NCBI GenBank assembly: GCA_009786025.1
Contig: WQUA01000017.1
Span: 599 to 43,035 of the forward strand
Source: Pseudomonadota bacterium
GTDB lineage: Bacteria; Pseudomonadota; Gammaproteobacteria; Burkholderiales; Casimicrobiaceae
Length of the DNA: 42,437 bases
Direction: 5' to 3'
The position numbers were made by a program, and so were the translations under genes. Shown here in pieces: positions 16,456-24,891 of this stretch. The notes beneath the pieces were generated by a model. It saw nothing but the letters and a program-made list of their open reading frames with translations, was not told where the DNA came from and did not search any database. Within the stretch, counting starts at the first letter, position 1. Each line of letters begins with the position of its first letter.

Positions 16456-18057
16456 ATGTCGAAAGAAACCCTGATTCTTGAAAAAAACGCGCCGGTGCGT
16501 TGCGCTTTGTTGTCCGTGTCGGACAAAACCGGCGTCGTCGAATTTGCGAAAGGATTGCACGCGCGCGGCATCGCCCTTTTGTCCACCGGCGGGACTGCGA
16601 CGGCGTTGATCAAAGCGGGGCTGCCCGTGACTGAAGTCGGGCAGCACACCGGTTTTCCCGAAATGCTGGATGGCCGCGTTAAAACACTGCATCCGAAGAT
16701 TCACGGCGGCATCCTGGCGCGACGCGACCTTCCCGAGCACGTCAAAGCGCTTGCCGATCACGGCATCGCTACCATTGATCTTGTTGTCGTCAACCTTTAT
16801 CCGTTCCGCGAAACCGTCGCTCGCGACGGTTGCACGCTTGAGGACGCCATCGAAAACATCGATATCGGCGGCCCAAGCATGGTGCGCGCTGCTGCCAAAA
16901 ACTGGAAGCACGTCGGTATTGTTGTTGAACCTGCTGATTATCCGGCGTTGCTTGAAGCGCTCGATCAAAATAGTAACGCACTGCCGGAAGCGTTGCGTTT
17001 CAATCTGGCGCGCAAAGCGTTTGCGCATACCGCCGCTTACGACGGCGCAATCGCCAACTGGTTGACCGCCCGCAACGAAGAGGGCGCAGCGGAAGATTTT
17101 CCGCAGTCGTTTCATTACCACGGCGTTTGTGTGCAGACCTTGCGCTATGGTGAAAACCCGCACCAGAAAGCAGCGTTCTACCGCGATGAAACGCCGCCCG
17201 TCGGCTCGCTCTCGACCTTCGCGTTGTTGCAAGGCAAAGCATTGTCGTACAACAACCTTGCCGACAGCGACGCCGCCTGGGAATGCGTCAAAGCCTTGCC
17301 TGCATCCGCTTGCGTGATCGTCAAACACGCCAACCCGTGCGGCGTTGCCGTTGCCGGTAGCGCACTCGATGCCTATCGCAAAGCGTGGACTACTGATCCG
17401 GTATCGGCGTTTGGCGGCATCATCGCTTTCAACAGTGTGGTCGATGAAGCTGCCGCCGCCACTATCTGCGAACAATTTTTGGAAGTTCTGATTGCGCCCG
17501 CTTATACCGACAGCGCCAAAGCCGTTCTGACGAAAAAACCGAATGTGCGCGTGCTGGAGATCGCGCTGCCGAAAACAAGTGGCAGTGCGTTGGCTCTCGA
17601 CTTCAAGCGGGTCGGCGGTGGGCTGCTGGTGCAGAGCGCCGACAACCATACTGCGGTGCCCAATACCTGGCGCGTCGTCACCAGGAAAGCGCCGACTGCC
17701 GATGAAATGCGTGACCTCGTGTTCGCCTGGAACGTCGCCAAATACGTCAAGTCGAACACCATCGTCTATGCCCGCAATTTGCAAACAGTGGGCGTTGGCG
17801 CCGGTCAGATGAGCCGAATTGATTCGGCGCGAATCGCTGCGCTGAAAGCGCAGCAGGCCAATTTAACTTTACAGGGTTCGGCGGCGGCTTCCGACGCGTT
17901 CTTCCCGTTCCGCGATGGCCTCGACGTTATCATTGACCATGGCGCGACGGCCGTCGTTCAACCCGGCGGCAGCGTGCGCGACGAAGAAGTGATCGCCGCT
18001 GCTGACGAGCGTAACATCGCGATGGTCTTTACCGGAATGCGCCATTTCCGCCACTGA
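16456..18057 (+). CDS. purH: Bifunctional AICAR transformylase / IMP cyclohydrolase
   Basis: It catalyses the last two steps of IMP synthesis. The N-terminal IMP cyclohydrolase domain begins [20 protein letters not shown] and contains [10 protein letters not shown] and [20 protein letters not shown]. The C-terminal transformylase domain has [53 protein letters not shown] and the terminal [20 protein letters not shown]. From ATG 16456 it is 533 residues, close to the E. coli enzyme. An in-frame GTG at 16447 would add three residues; neither start has a strong Shine-Dalgarno site. It follows fis and is followed directly by pagP, whose frame touches the purH stop. Confidence 0.95.
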   Translation: MSKETLILEKNAPVRCALLSVSDKTGVVEFAKGLHARGIALLSTGGTATALIKAGLPVTEVGQHTGFPEMLDGRVKTLHPKIHGGILARRDLPEHVKALADHGIATIDLVVVNLYPFRETVARDGCTLEDAIENIDIGGPSMVRAAAKNWKHVGIVVEPADYPALLEALDQNSNALPEALRFNLARKAFAHTAAYDGAIANWLTARNEEGAAEDFPQSFHYHGVCVQTLRYGENPHQKAAFYRDETPPVGSLSTFALLQGKALSYNNLADSDAAWECVKALPASACVIVKHANPCGVAVAGSALDAYRKAWTTDPVSAFGGIIAFNSVVDEAAAATICEQFLEVLIAPAYTDSAKAVLTKKPNVRVLEIALPKTSGSALALDFKRVGGGLLVQSADNHTAVPNTWRVVTRKAPTADEMRDLVFAWNVAKYVKSNTIVYARNLQTVGVGAGQMSRIDSARIAALKAQQANLTLQGSAAASDAFFPFRDGLDVIIDHGATAVVQPGGSVRDEEVIAAADERNIAMVFTGMRHFRH

Positions 18058-18089
18058 TGGCGGCGAGGTTCATTGAGCCCGCACTGATC

Positions 18090-18665
18090 ATGAAAAAACA
18101 CTTTTGTTCTTTCGTGTTGACGCTAGTCGTGATATGTTGCGCAACTCCGACTTTGGCTGCGTTTGAGTGCGCCGACATGGGAGAGTGGTTGGGTGCTCCT
18201 TGCCGCCGTTTGGCGCAGACGTATCGTGATGGCGACAATGAACTTTTTCTGTCCGGCTACGCCTGGCATCTGCCGATGACCTACACCAAGGAGAAGCGCA
18301 GGCAGTTGAACGAATACGCCGCCGGCTTCGGCATGGGGCGCGTCGTCGAAGACCCCGATGGCGATACTCACTCGGTGTTTTTGACGGCATTTCTTGATTC
18401 GCACAAATGCGTTCAGTGGAATCTGGGCTATACCTGGTCAACGTACTGGGGGGAACGAGATTCGCTTCAGGTCGGGCTGGGTTACGCTGCGGTGATCGTG
18501 CAGCGCCCCGATGTCTTTGATGGCGTGCCTTTTCCTGCCGCATTGCCGCTGTTGTCGTTTCGTTATAAAGACGCAACGCTGGTCACCACGTTCATTCCGA
18601 CCGTCGGTGGCGGTGTCAACAACGGCAGCGTGTTGTATGTGTTTGGCCGTTATACGCTCAAATAA
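18090..18665 (+). CDS. pagP: Lipid A palmitoyltransferase PagP
   Basis: PagP is an outer-membrane beta-barrel enzyme that moves a palmitate from phospholipid onto lipid A, changing envelope permeability and immune recognition. The 191-residue precursor starts with a signal peptide ([20 protein letters not shown], cleavage near TLA-A). The mature part follows the family closely: [20 protein letters not shown] with the catalytic His (H60), FLTAFLDSH with the Asp-Ser pair (D103, S104), [10 protein letters not shown], and [27 protein letters not shown] at the barrel end. An in-frame ATG at 18057 overlaps the purH stop (TGATG), which may couple translation, but the signal peptide begins at 18090. 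Its placement between purH and purD is unusual. Confidence 0.85.
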   Translation: MKKHFCSFVLTLVVICCATPTLAAFECADMGEWLGAPCRRLAQTYRDGDNELFLSGYAWHLPMTYTKEKRRQLNEYAAGFGMGRVVEDPDGDTHSVFLTAFLDSHKCVQWNLGYTWSTYWGERDSLQVGLGYAAVIVQRPDVFDGVPFPAALPLLSFRYKDATLVTTFIPTVGGGVNNGSVLYVFGRYTLK

Positions 18666-18723
18666 ATTCACTCCCACTTTTATTTGATTTCACATCAGTT
18701 TTTTCATCAGGTTTTTCTTGAAC

Positions 18724-20043
18724 ATGAATCTTCTCATCATCGGCAACGGCGGTCGTGAACACGCCCTCGCCTGGAAAGCGGCGCGATCGCCGCGCATCAC
18801 CAAAGTTTTTGTCGCGCCCGGCAATGCCGGCACCGCACGCGAAGAAGGCGTCGTCAATGTTCCGATTCCGCCGACTGCTGACCGTTTTTCCGAATTGATG
18901 GATTTCGTACGCCGCGAAAATATTGCGATGACCCTCGTCGGCCCGGAAGCGCCACTCGCCGCCGGCATTGTCGATGTGTTTCGGAAAGCTGGTCTACGTA
19001 TCTTCGGTCCGACGCAAGCCGCCGCGCAGCTCGAAAGCTCAAAAGATTTCGCCAAGCGCTTCATGCAGCGGCACCGTATCCCCACCGCGTCCTCGCAAAC
19101 CTTTACCGATCCTGACGCTGCCCGTGCCTATGTCGAAACACACGCATTGCCGGTTGTGATTAAAGCCGACGGTTTGGCGGCAGGTAAAGGTGTCGTCGTT
19201 GCGGTGACGCGCGAAGAAGCGTTAACGACAGTCGCCGACATGTTGAGCGGTCATGCACTGGGTGATGCCGGAGCTCGCGTTGTGATCGAAACTTTTCTCG
19301 ATGGCGAAGAGGCCAGCTTCATCGTGATGAGCGATGGCGTTCACGTTTTGCCACTGGCGTCGAGCCAGGATCACAAACGCTTGCGCGACCACGACGAAGG
19401 CCCCAACACCGGCGGGATGGGTGCGTATTCTCCGGCACCGGTGATTACGCCTGAACTGCACGCTCGCATCATGCGCGAAATCATCATGCCGACCATTCAG
19501 GGGATGGCGACGGAAGGCTCTCCGTTCACCGGCTTTCTCTACGCTGGCGTGATGATCAGCCCGCAAGGCGACCCGTACGTAATCGAATTCAACTGTAGGA
19601 TGGGCGATCCGGAGACGCAACCGATCATGATGCGCCTGCGCAGTGACCTCGTCGATCTCATCGAGCACGGCGTCGATGGCACACTCAACGCCGTCGAAAG
19701 CGAATGGAGCCGACAGGCCGCGCTCGGCGTCGTGCTTGCTGCGCCCGGTTATCCGCAAGCACCGAAAACCGGCGCGCCGATTGCGGGACTCGACGCCGAT
19801 AGTGATTGCAATGGCGCGGCCAAAATATTTCATGGCGGCACCCGGCAAGAGGGCAACACCGTGGTGACTGCCGGCGGTCGTGTGCTGTGCGTCACCGCTC
19901 TCGGCGAGTCAATCAAACTCGCGCAACGCGCTGCTTACGAAATTGTTGATGCTGTCACCTTCGAGGGCAAGCAGTGTCGCCGTGACATCGGCTACCGGGC
20001 ATTGTCGCGCCCGGCAAGCGTGAACGGCAACGATCCAAATTAA
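18724..20043 (+). CDS. purD: Phosphoribosylamine-glycine ligase
   Basis: An ATP-grasp enzyme making glycinamide ribonucleotide, the second step of purine synthesis. It begins MNLLIIGNGGREHALAWKAA, the standard PurD N-terminus. ATP-grasp features follow: KADGLAAGKGVVVA, FLDGEEASFIVMSDG, DHDEGPNTGGMGAYSPAP and GFLYAGVMI...EFNCRMGDPETQ. The length is 439 residues. A TTG two codons upstream (18718) is better spaced from CAGG (18708-18711), so two extra residues are possible. It shares the purine theme with purH but is separated by pagP and a 58-base gap rich in T. Confidence 0.94.
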   Translation: MNLLIIGNGGREHALAWKAARSPRITKVFVAPGNAGTAREEGVVNVPIPPTADRFSELMDFVRRENIAMTLVGPEAPLAAGIVDVFRKAGLRIFGPTQAAAQLESSKDFAKRFMQRHRIPTASSQTFTDPDAARAYVETHALPVVIKADGLAAGKGVVVAVTREEALTTVADMLSGHALGDAGARVVIETFLDGEEASFIVMSDGVHVLPLASSQDHKRLRDHDEGPNTGGMGAYSPAPVITPELHARIMREIIMPTIQGMATEGSPFTGFLYAGVMISPQGDPYVIEFNCRMGDPETQPIMMRLRSDLVDLIEHGVDGTLNAVESEWSRQAALGVVLAAPGYPQAPKTGAPIAGLDADSDCNGAAKIFHGGTRQEGNTVVTAGGRVLCVTALGESIKLAQRAAYEIVDAVTFEGKQCRRDIGYRALSRPASVNGNDPN

Positions 20044-20053
20044 CAAAAACCAA

Positions 20054-20192
20054 TTAATCGCAGAGCGCGCGTAGGAAGCAAAGAAATTACCACGCGAAGA
20101 CGCGAAGAAAAATGTTCCCCTCTCCCGCTTGCGAGAGAGGAGTCGGGGAGAAGACATAAAAAATCCCTCCTTTAAAGGAGAGGTTGGGGTGA
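20054..20192. repeat. Degenerate family A plus two family C repeats
   Basis: A degenerate A copy (TTAATCGCAGAGCGCGCGTA, then GAAGCAAAGAAATTACC, then CGCGAAGACGCGAAG) is followed by two C palindromes: CTCTCCCGCTTGCGAGAG near 20119-20136 and CTCCTTTAAAGGAG near 20167-20180. The spacer from 20044 to 20324 contains no gene. Confidence 0.55.
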
Positions 20193-20280
20193 GGTTATTC
20201 AGCTGCTTCGCGTCGGGAAAATGACTCCTGGACGGCGCTTCGCTTGCTCAGACAGCTCGCTGAAATGAAGATGTAAAGGT

Positions 20281-20314
20281 TTCTCTTTGCGCTCTATGCG
20301 TTCTTTGCGGTTAA
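20281..20314 (-). repeat. Dispersed repeat family A copy, reverse orientation
   Basis: TTCTTTGCGGTTAA at the right end and CTCTTTGCGCTC at the left read as TTAACCGCAAAGAACGCATA followed by GAGCGCAAAGAGAA on the minus strand. It ends only ten bases before the Nudix start codon. Confidence 0.7.
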
Positions 20315-20324
20315 AATAACATTT

Positions 20325-20921
20325 ATGGAGAAAACTGCGTTTGACGACAGCGCCCTGCGCGAAACCACAGTGGACAGCGCCGCCGTATTCGACGGTGTGT
20401 TGCTGCATGTTCGGCGCGATACGGTGCTTCTTCCCAATGGCCGCGCGACGGCGCGCGAATACGTACGCCACCCGGGCGCGGCGCTGATCGTGCCGGTGCT
20501 CGATGATGGCTGCCTGCTGCTTGAACGCCAGTTTCGTTATCCGAATCGAACCGTATTCATCGAATTTCCGGCCGGCAAACTCGATCCCGGCGAAGCGCCG
20601 CTCGTCACTGCCCAGCGCGAATTGCGCGAGGAAACCGGTTATACGGCGGCGCGCTGGCGCACGCTCGGCAAAATTCATCCGCTGGTTGCTTACTCCGACG
20701 AAGTTATTTACCTGTTTGCCGCCGAAGGTTTGACGCTGAACGAAAGCCGACACGATGCCGATGAATTTCTCGAACTCATCACGATGACGCCTGCCGAAGT
20801 TGCCACCACCATCGAACGCGGCGACATCACCGACGCCAAAACCGTGTGCGCGTTTTCGCTGTGGCGGGGGCTGGGATCGGAGATCAGAAGTCAGAGGTCA
20901 GAGGTCAGCAAGGGTGGATAA
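20325..20921 (+). CDS. nudF: ADP-ribose pyrophosphatase-type Nudix hydrolase
   Basis: A cytosolic Nudix hydrolase of 198 residues, likely splitting ADP-ribose into AMP and ribose 5-phosphate. The Nudix box runs from G84 to Y106 (GKLDPGE...QRELREETGY) with the metal-binding R98-E99...E102-E103. It is preceded by LLLERQFRYPNRTVFIEFPAG, typical of the ADPR-ase branch, and followed by GKIHPLVAYSDEVIYLFAAEGL. The last 14 residues (SEIRSQRSEVSKGG) have nothing to do with the fold and are encoded by a family B repeat. The upstream 150 bases are dispersed repeat, which must supply its leader. Substrate is inferred from the subfamily pattern. Confidence 0.85.
   Translation: MEKTAFDDSALRETTVDSAAVFDGVLLHVRRDTVLLPNGRATAREYVRHPGAALIVPVLDDGCLLLERQFRYPNRTVFIEFPAGKLDPGEAPLVTAQRELREETGYTAARWRTLGKIHPLVAYSDEVIYLFAAEGLTLNESRHDADEFLELITMTPAEVATTIERGDITDAKTVCAFSLWRGLGSEIRSQRSEVSKGG
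20878..20910 (+). repeat. Family B repeat forming the nudF 3' end
   Basis: AGATCAGAAGTCAGAGGTCA followed by GAGGTCAGC: four TCAG units at 7-8 base spacing, encoding the protein tail EIRSQRSEVS. Confidence 0.65.
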
Positions 20922-21005
20922 GGCAGCAAGCCGTCATCCGCTACGAGTTGGTGGGGTAATCCAAACGCAGCAATGTAAACGTATTGCGGCTCTCTGGAGA
21001 AAACC

Positions 21006-21500
21006 ATGAACAAGCGGTTCCTGATATTCGTTCTTATATTTGTCAGCGGCGTTGCGCAAGCTGATACCCCCTTGCCGCCACCGGAAAAGACGCGCACCTG
21101 CTCGCCATCGGGCGCGTTTTGCGCCGCGTCCGATCCCAAAACCGATCAAACCATCGTCAGCCGCAGTGATGGCGGGGCGCCCACATGGGAAGTTCCCGGC
21201 TGGCATCGCTGGCTGTTCGTTACGGACAACGGGAAAAACATCATCGTGGATCACACCGGAGGCTTGGTAGGCCAGGATGCTACGCTCGATACGCCCGTGC
21301 TGTCCTTTTACAGCGCGAGCGGCCTGCTGCGAACAGTCAGGTTGGGCGATCTTTATCAGAGCGTGGGTCAGTTGCAGAAAACCGTATCGCACTATGCCTG
21401 GAGAATTTCGGTATCGCTCGACAAGATCGGACGGCTGATCGTCAAACGCCTGGATGGCAGTACGGTGGCTTTCGATCCAGCGACGGGGCGTTCGCTGTAG
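21006..21500 (+). CDS. Putative periplasmic protein of unknown function
   Basis: A 164-residue protein with a clear signal peptide, MNKRFLIFVLIFVSGVAQA, cleaved before DTPLPPPEKTR. CTGGAGAAAACC just before the ATG gives an acceptable ribosome-binding site. The mature part contains CSPSGAFCAASDP (two cysteines nine... residues apart in a short loop) and then beta-rich repeats of the type WRWLFVTDNGKNIIVDHTGG / LIVKRLDGSTVAFDPATG, suggestive of a beta-propeller-like or sheet fold. I do not recognise the family. It is followed 23 bases later by a DUF1963-like gene, and the two may be cotranscribed. Confidence 0.6.
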   Translation: MNKRFLIFVLIFVSGVAQADTPLPPPEKTRTCSPSGAFCAASDPKTDQTIVSRSDGGAPTWEVPGWHRWLFVTDNGKNIIVDHTGGLVGQDATLDTPVLSFYSASGLLRTVRLGDLYQSVGQLQKTVSHYAWRISVSLDKIGRLIVKRLDGSTVAFDPATGRSL

Positions 21501-21523
21501 TAAAGAGTCGGGTTAGCTTGCGC

Positions 21524-22114
21524 ATGCCCCAACTGCATGATGAGGCCAAGGTGATGAGAAGGCTCATTGTTCAAAACCGACATGCTGAGCTTGATCAGCC
21601 AAGACTTGGGGGCGGTGCGTTACTCGACAAAAATATGCCTTGGCCGCGTGATCCCAAAGATAACCCAATGCTGATGCTGGCATCAGTTCCCGCACGATTC
21701 TTGCCCGATTTTGAGTTTGCTCCCGACGATATTTATTGCTCATTTTTTGCCGCCTTCGACTTGAATGACTACGACCATCTGGTCTGGATGGCGGACAGCT
21801 ACAAACACCATGAACATGGTTCCTGCATCATAATACATAAGAAATCAGTTTCAGAAAGAAACGAAGGCCCTGATATTTTAAAAGGCACAAAATTGATAAC
21901 GCTGGATGAGAAGTTGGATGAGGAGACCAACTGGGTTCAAGATGAAATAATCGTTCCCGGGATGCGCTATTTATTTGAGCTGAGCGGCTATGCGATCGAA
22001 GATGCTTTTCCGGGAAATCGCGGCATCTGGCGCGATGGGGTAGGATACTTCTTCATATCGGATAGACTAAACCTCTCTGATAACGCCGGATTTATCCTGT
22101 TGCAAGATACCTGA
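21524..22114 (+). CDS. DUF1963/YwqG-like protein of unknown function
   Basis: A 196-residue soluble protein with RLGGGALLDKNMPWPRDPKDNPM near residues 27-49, followed by LASVPARFLPDFEF. The pattern of a Gly-rich lead, a P-W-P and then an acidic-N-P segment resembles YwqG/DUF1963 proteins, some of which act as immunity or stress-related proteins, but I cannot confirm membership. The composition is lower in GC than the surrounding housekeeping genes. The open frame extends upstream through the previous gene, which is clearly a shadow. The start could be ATG 21524 or ATG 21554; neither has a perfect ribosome-binding site. Confidence 0.5.
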   Translation: MPQLHDEAKVMRRLIVQNRHAELDQPRLGGGALLDKNMPWPRDPKDNPMLMLASVPARFLPDFEFAPDDIYCSFFAAFDLNDYDHLVWMADSYKHHEHGSCIIIHKKSVSERNEGPDILKGTKLITLDEKLDEETNWVQDEIIVPGMRYLFELSGYAIEDAFPGNRGIWRDGVGYFFISDRLNLSDNAGFILLQDT

Positions 22115-22291
22115 TGATTGCTCTCAGCCGGGCGGGCAAAATCGAAGCCCGTATTTTGATCGACGACCGTAACCATGCAAAAACAGCCACTCTTTCGCAA
22201 AGTCAATACAACGGCACATCGCTCACGTGTGCGCGTCAGTGGCGAGTATTGCTCACAGAGAAATACGAAAAGGGAAATCGAGTCAGACGCC

Positions 22292-22678
22292 ATGCGCCGT
22301 TCCATGCACGGGAAGGCACACCGGGGGCGAGATTACACCCCGTTGTTTAAATTCCTTCTCTCAAAGGTCGGGCAGCCCTGGAACCAGGTGCATTCGGAAG
22401 CGGTGAGCCGACTTGATCGGGAGGAACCGATCTTTTGGCTCGTGGCTTTGCAAGAGAGCGAGCGTCGGGATTACGTTCGAGTGAGCGAGTCCTCTTACTA
22501 CAGTGGTCTTTATGTCGATTCGCAGGGGCTGCTGCAACGGGTGAACCCTTCGCTTGACTCGTCCAGCCTTGAACCGATGTGCAAGTGCTGTACGCACACT
22601 TTCAACGGCGTACGTTTCACGCGGCCTTTTCGAGGCCTGCGTTCCAGCATTGAGCCCGGTGACGGCAGTGTGGTTTGA
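22292..22678 (+). CDS. Conserved hypothetical protein with CxCC motif
   Basis: About 128 residues from the ATG at 22292; an earlier in-frame ATG at 22175 exists, but the extra 39 residues look non-coding. The core reads DYTPLFKFLLSKVGQPWNQV, then HSEAVSRLDREEPIFWLVAL, then VRVSESSYYSGLYVDSQG, and ends near CKCCTHTFNGVRF. The three close cysteines and the aromatic-rich middle look like a real conserved domain that I recall only as a hypothetical protein in diverse proteobacteria; I give it no function. The neighbour upstream is the DUF1963-like gene, separated by 177 bases without a convincing gene. Confidence 0.5.
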   Translation: MRRSMHGKAHRGRDYTPLFKFLLSKVGQPWNQVHSEAVSRLDREEPIFWLVALQESERRDYVRVSESSYYSGLYVDSQGLLQRVNPSLDSSSLEPMCKCCTHTFNGVRFTRPFRGLRSSIEPGDGSVV

Positions 22679-22754
22679 TCATGCCGCCTTTATATCCGGA
22701 GGAGCCCCTCGCCTGCTATAAAATACGGCATCCACAACCCGATCGAAAAAAATC

Positions 22755-23042
22755 ATGATCGCTCGCCATCTCATCATCGCTGGTCGTGTTCAGGGTGTTT
22801 CTTTCCGGGGCGGTTTTGTTGCCGAAGCGCATAAGCGACGGCTTGCGGGTTGGGTACGCAATAATCAAGACGGCACGGTCGAAGCCTTGATACAGGGAGA
22901 GGAAGAAGAAGTCGAAGCGTTGATACAATGGTGCCGTCGCGGCCCGCCCGCCGCCGATGTCACCGGATTGACTGTGGCCGACGTTGGTGCTGATCCGACC
23001 TTACAAACTTTCGAGAAACGCATCGGCATTTCCGATTCCTGA
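22755..23042 (+). CDS. acyP: Acylphosphatase
   Basis: A small cytosolic enzyme of 95 residues that hydrolyses acyl phosphates. The phosphate-binding loop is GRVQGVSFRGGF (the usual form is VQGVGFR; here Ser replaces the second Gly), with the catalytic-type Arg in SFR. The second motif, LAGWVRNNQDGTVEALIQG, holds the conserved Asn. The CRRGPPAADVTGL segment completes the fold. The extreme C-terminus (GISDS) and stop are encoded by a CTGATTCC repeat unit. It is a stand-alone gene between the hypothetical cluster and lysP. Confidence 0.9.
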   Translation: MIARHLIIAGRVQGVSFRGGFVAEAHKRRLAGWVRNNQDGTVEALIQGEEEEVEALIQWCRRGPPAADVTGLTVADVGADPTLQTFEKRIGISDS

Positions 23043-23066
23043 TTCTTGTCGCGTTGCCATATTCCG

Positions 23067-23095
23067 TTTCCGGGACGTCGGTCTTCTGCTATGCT
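23067..23095 (+). promoter_or_regulatory. Candidate lysP promoter
   Basis: TTTCCG (23067-23072) and TATGCT (23090-23095) are 17 bases apart, with TGC directly before the -10 (extended form). It gives a leader of about 100 bases containing GTAGGAGAAAGG and a repetitive TATTCATATTTTTGTATTCG stretch. No lysine-riboswitch structure was recognised. Confidence 0.45.
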
Positions 23096-23202
23096 GCAAC
23101 CGTTGGTGCAATTCAGAGAGTAGGAGAAAGGCCCGGCGTTGATGCCTGTCTCGTATTCATATTTTTGTATTCGTATTTTCATATTCGCCATTTTCGACAA
23201 CC

Positions 23203-24705
23203 ATGACACACGACGCGGCGCGTTCTTCTTTGCAGTCACCTTCTTCCAACGAATTGCAGCGCAGCCTGAAAGCGCGCCATTTGACGATGATCGCTATCGG
23301 CGGTTCCATCGGCACGGGTCTTTTCGTTGCTTCCGGCGCGACTATTGCACAAGCCGGCCCCGGTGGCGCGTTGTTCTCTTATATGCTCATCGGGCTGATG
23401 GTGTATTTTCTGATGACCAGCCTCGGTGAACTCGCTTCCTGTATGCCGGTATCCGGTTCGTTTGCCACTTATGGTTCACGTTATGTCGAAGAGGGTTTTG
23501 GCTTTGCGCTCGGTTGGAATTACTGGTACAACTGGGCGGTCACTGTCGCCGTTGATCTGGTGGCCGCGCAACTGGTGATGCAGTATTGGTTTCCCGGCAT
23601 CAACAGCGTTATCTGGAGCGCCTTGTTCCTGGCGATCATCTTCGCGCTTAATTATATTTCGGTGCGCGGTTTCGGCGAAGGCGAATACTGGTTTGCGCTG
23701 ATCAAAGTGGTGACCATCATTGTCTTCATTGTCATCGGACTGGCGATGATCATCGGTATCCTGCGCGGTGGCGAACACGCCGGTTTCCAGAATTGGGTCA
23801 TCGGCGACGCACCTTTCGCCGGCGGAATCGGCGCCATGATCGGGGTGGCGATGATCGTCGGTTTCTCGTTTCAAGGCACTGAGTTGATCGGTATCGCCGC
23901 CGGTGAGTCGCAGAATCCACAGCGCAACATCCCGATTGCGATACGACGGGTCTTCTGGCGCATCCTGCTGTTTTACATCTTCGCGATTCTGGTTATCAGT
24001 CTGATCATTCCATACACCGATCCCAACCTGTTGCGCAACGACGTGACCGACATCGGCGTCAGTCCGTTTACGCTGGTGTTCGAGCGAGCAGGATTGGCCT
24101 TCGCCGCCGGTGTGATGAACGCGGTGATTCTGACCTCGGTGTTGTCAGCCGGCAACTCCGGGATGTACGCTTCGACGCGTATTCTGTATGCGCTGGCTGT
24201 CGTCGGTAAAGCGCCGAAAATTTTTGCCCGCTTGTCGAAGAGCGGCGTACCCCGCAACGCGTTGTACGCCACCACGCTGATCAGCATGTTGTGCTTTTTG
24301 ACATCGCTGTTCCAGAATCAGGCGGTGTATTTGTGGCTGCTCAACACTTCCGGAATGTGCGGCTTCATCGCCTGGCTCGGCATCGCCATCAGTCATTACC
24401 GTTTCCGTAAGGGCTATGTCGCGCAAGGCCGCGATCTCTCGAAGTTGCCGTATCGGTCGAAATGGTTTCCGTTCGGCCCGATCTTTGCGTTCGTGTTGTG
24501 CCTGATTATTGCGCTCGGGCAAAACTACGAGGGCTTCTTCGCCGAAAAAATCGACTGGCTCGGCGCGCTCGCCACTTACATCGGTATCCCACTTTTCCTG
24601 GTGATCTGGTGGGGATACAAGCTGGCGAAAAAGACGCGCTTCATCCGGTATGAAGAAATGGAATTTCCGAACGAGAAACCGGATCACGAGGCCTCTTTTC
24701 AGTAA
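23203..24705 (+). CDS. lysP: Lysine-specific permease (AAT family)
   Basis: An inner-membrane amino-acid/proton symporter of 500 residues with about twelve hydrophobic segments. It is strikingly close to E. coli LysP throughout: LKARHLTMIAIGGSIGTGLF, GFALGWNYWYNWAVT, FSFQGTELIGIAAGESQNP, VLSAGNSGMYASTRILY, LWLLNTSGMCGFIAWLGIAI and a final RYEEMEFPN. In E. coli LysP imports lysine and also serves as co-sensor for CadC; no cad genes lie here. The start at 23203 has no strong Shine-Dalgarno site. An overlapping out-of-frame ORF from ATG 23142 is considered a shadow. Confidence 0.93.
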   Translation: MTHDAARSSLQSPSSNELQRSLKARHLTMIAIGGSIGTGLFVASGATIAQAGPGGALFSYMLIGLMVYFLMTSLGELASCMPVSGSFATYGSRYVEEGFGFALGWNYWYNWAVTVAVDLVAAQLVMQYWFPGINSVIWSALFLAIIFALNYISVRGFGEGEYWFALIKVVTIIVFIVIGLAMIIGILRGGEHAGFQNWVIGDAPFAGGIGAMIGVAMIVGFSFQGTELIGIAAGESQNPQRNIPIAIRRVFWRILLFYIFAILVISLIIPYTDPNLLRNDVTDIGVSPFTLVFERAGLAFAAGVMNAVILTSVLSAGNSGMYASTRILYALAVVGKAPKIFARLSKSGVPRNALYATTLISMLCFLTSLFQNQAVYLWLLNTSGMCGFIAWLGIAISHYRFRKGYVAQGRDLSKLPYRSKWFPFGPIFAFVLCLIIALGQNYEGFFAEKIDWLGALATYIGIPLFLVIWWGYKLAKKTRFIRYEEMEFPNEKPDHEASFQ

Positions 24706-24748
24706 GCAAGCCCGGGGAAGCAAAGCGCCATCAGGAACCCAAAAACGA

Positions 24749-24773
24749 TTTAACCGCAAAGAGCGCAAAGAGG
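24749..24773 (+). repeat. Dispersed repeat family A copy downstream of lysP
   Basis: TTTAACCGCAAAGAGCGCAA followed by AGAGG, then ACGCGGAGCCGCGAAGAAAA. A B-like CATCAGGAACCC lies shortly before it. The rest of the spacer 24706-24891 has no gene. Confidence 0.7.
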
Positions 24774-24891
24774 AATTTTCACGCGGAGCCGCGAAGAAAA
24801 AGCCCCCTCAAGAGCTTGCTCCCGAAACGATTTTGAGTAGGGAGCGGGGTCATCTTCTCAAGAGAAAAGACGTCGAGGCGTCGTTGGCTTG

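Noticed and set aside
21185-21523. N-terminal extension of the DUF1963-like ORF
   Set aside because: The extra 113 codons lie over the preceding secreted-protein gene in another frame and are low in hydrophobic residues; they are a shadow.
22114-22350. 78-codon ORF starting at the DUF1963-like stop
   Set aside because: It overlaps the CxCC protein gene in another frame and shows no conserved pattern, although the TGATGA overlap looked like coupling at first.
23043-23202. Lysine riboswitch upstream of lysP
   Set aside because: The leader after the candidate promoter is only about 100 bases and lacks the multi-helix core expected of that riboswitch.
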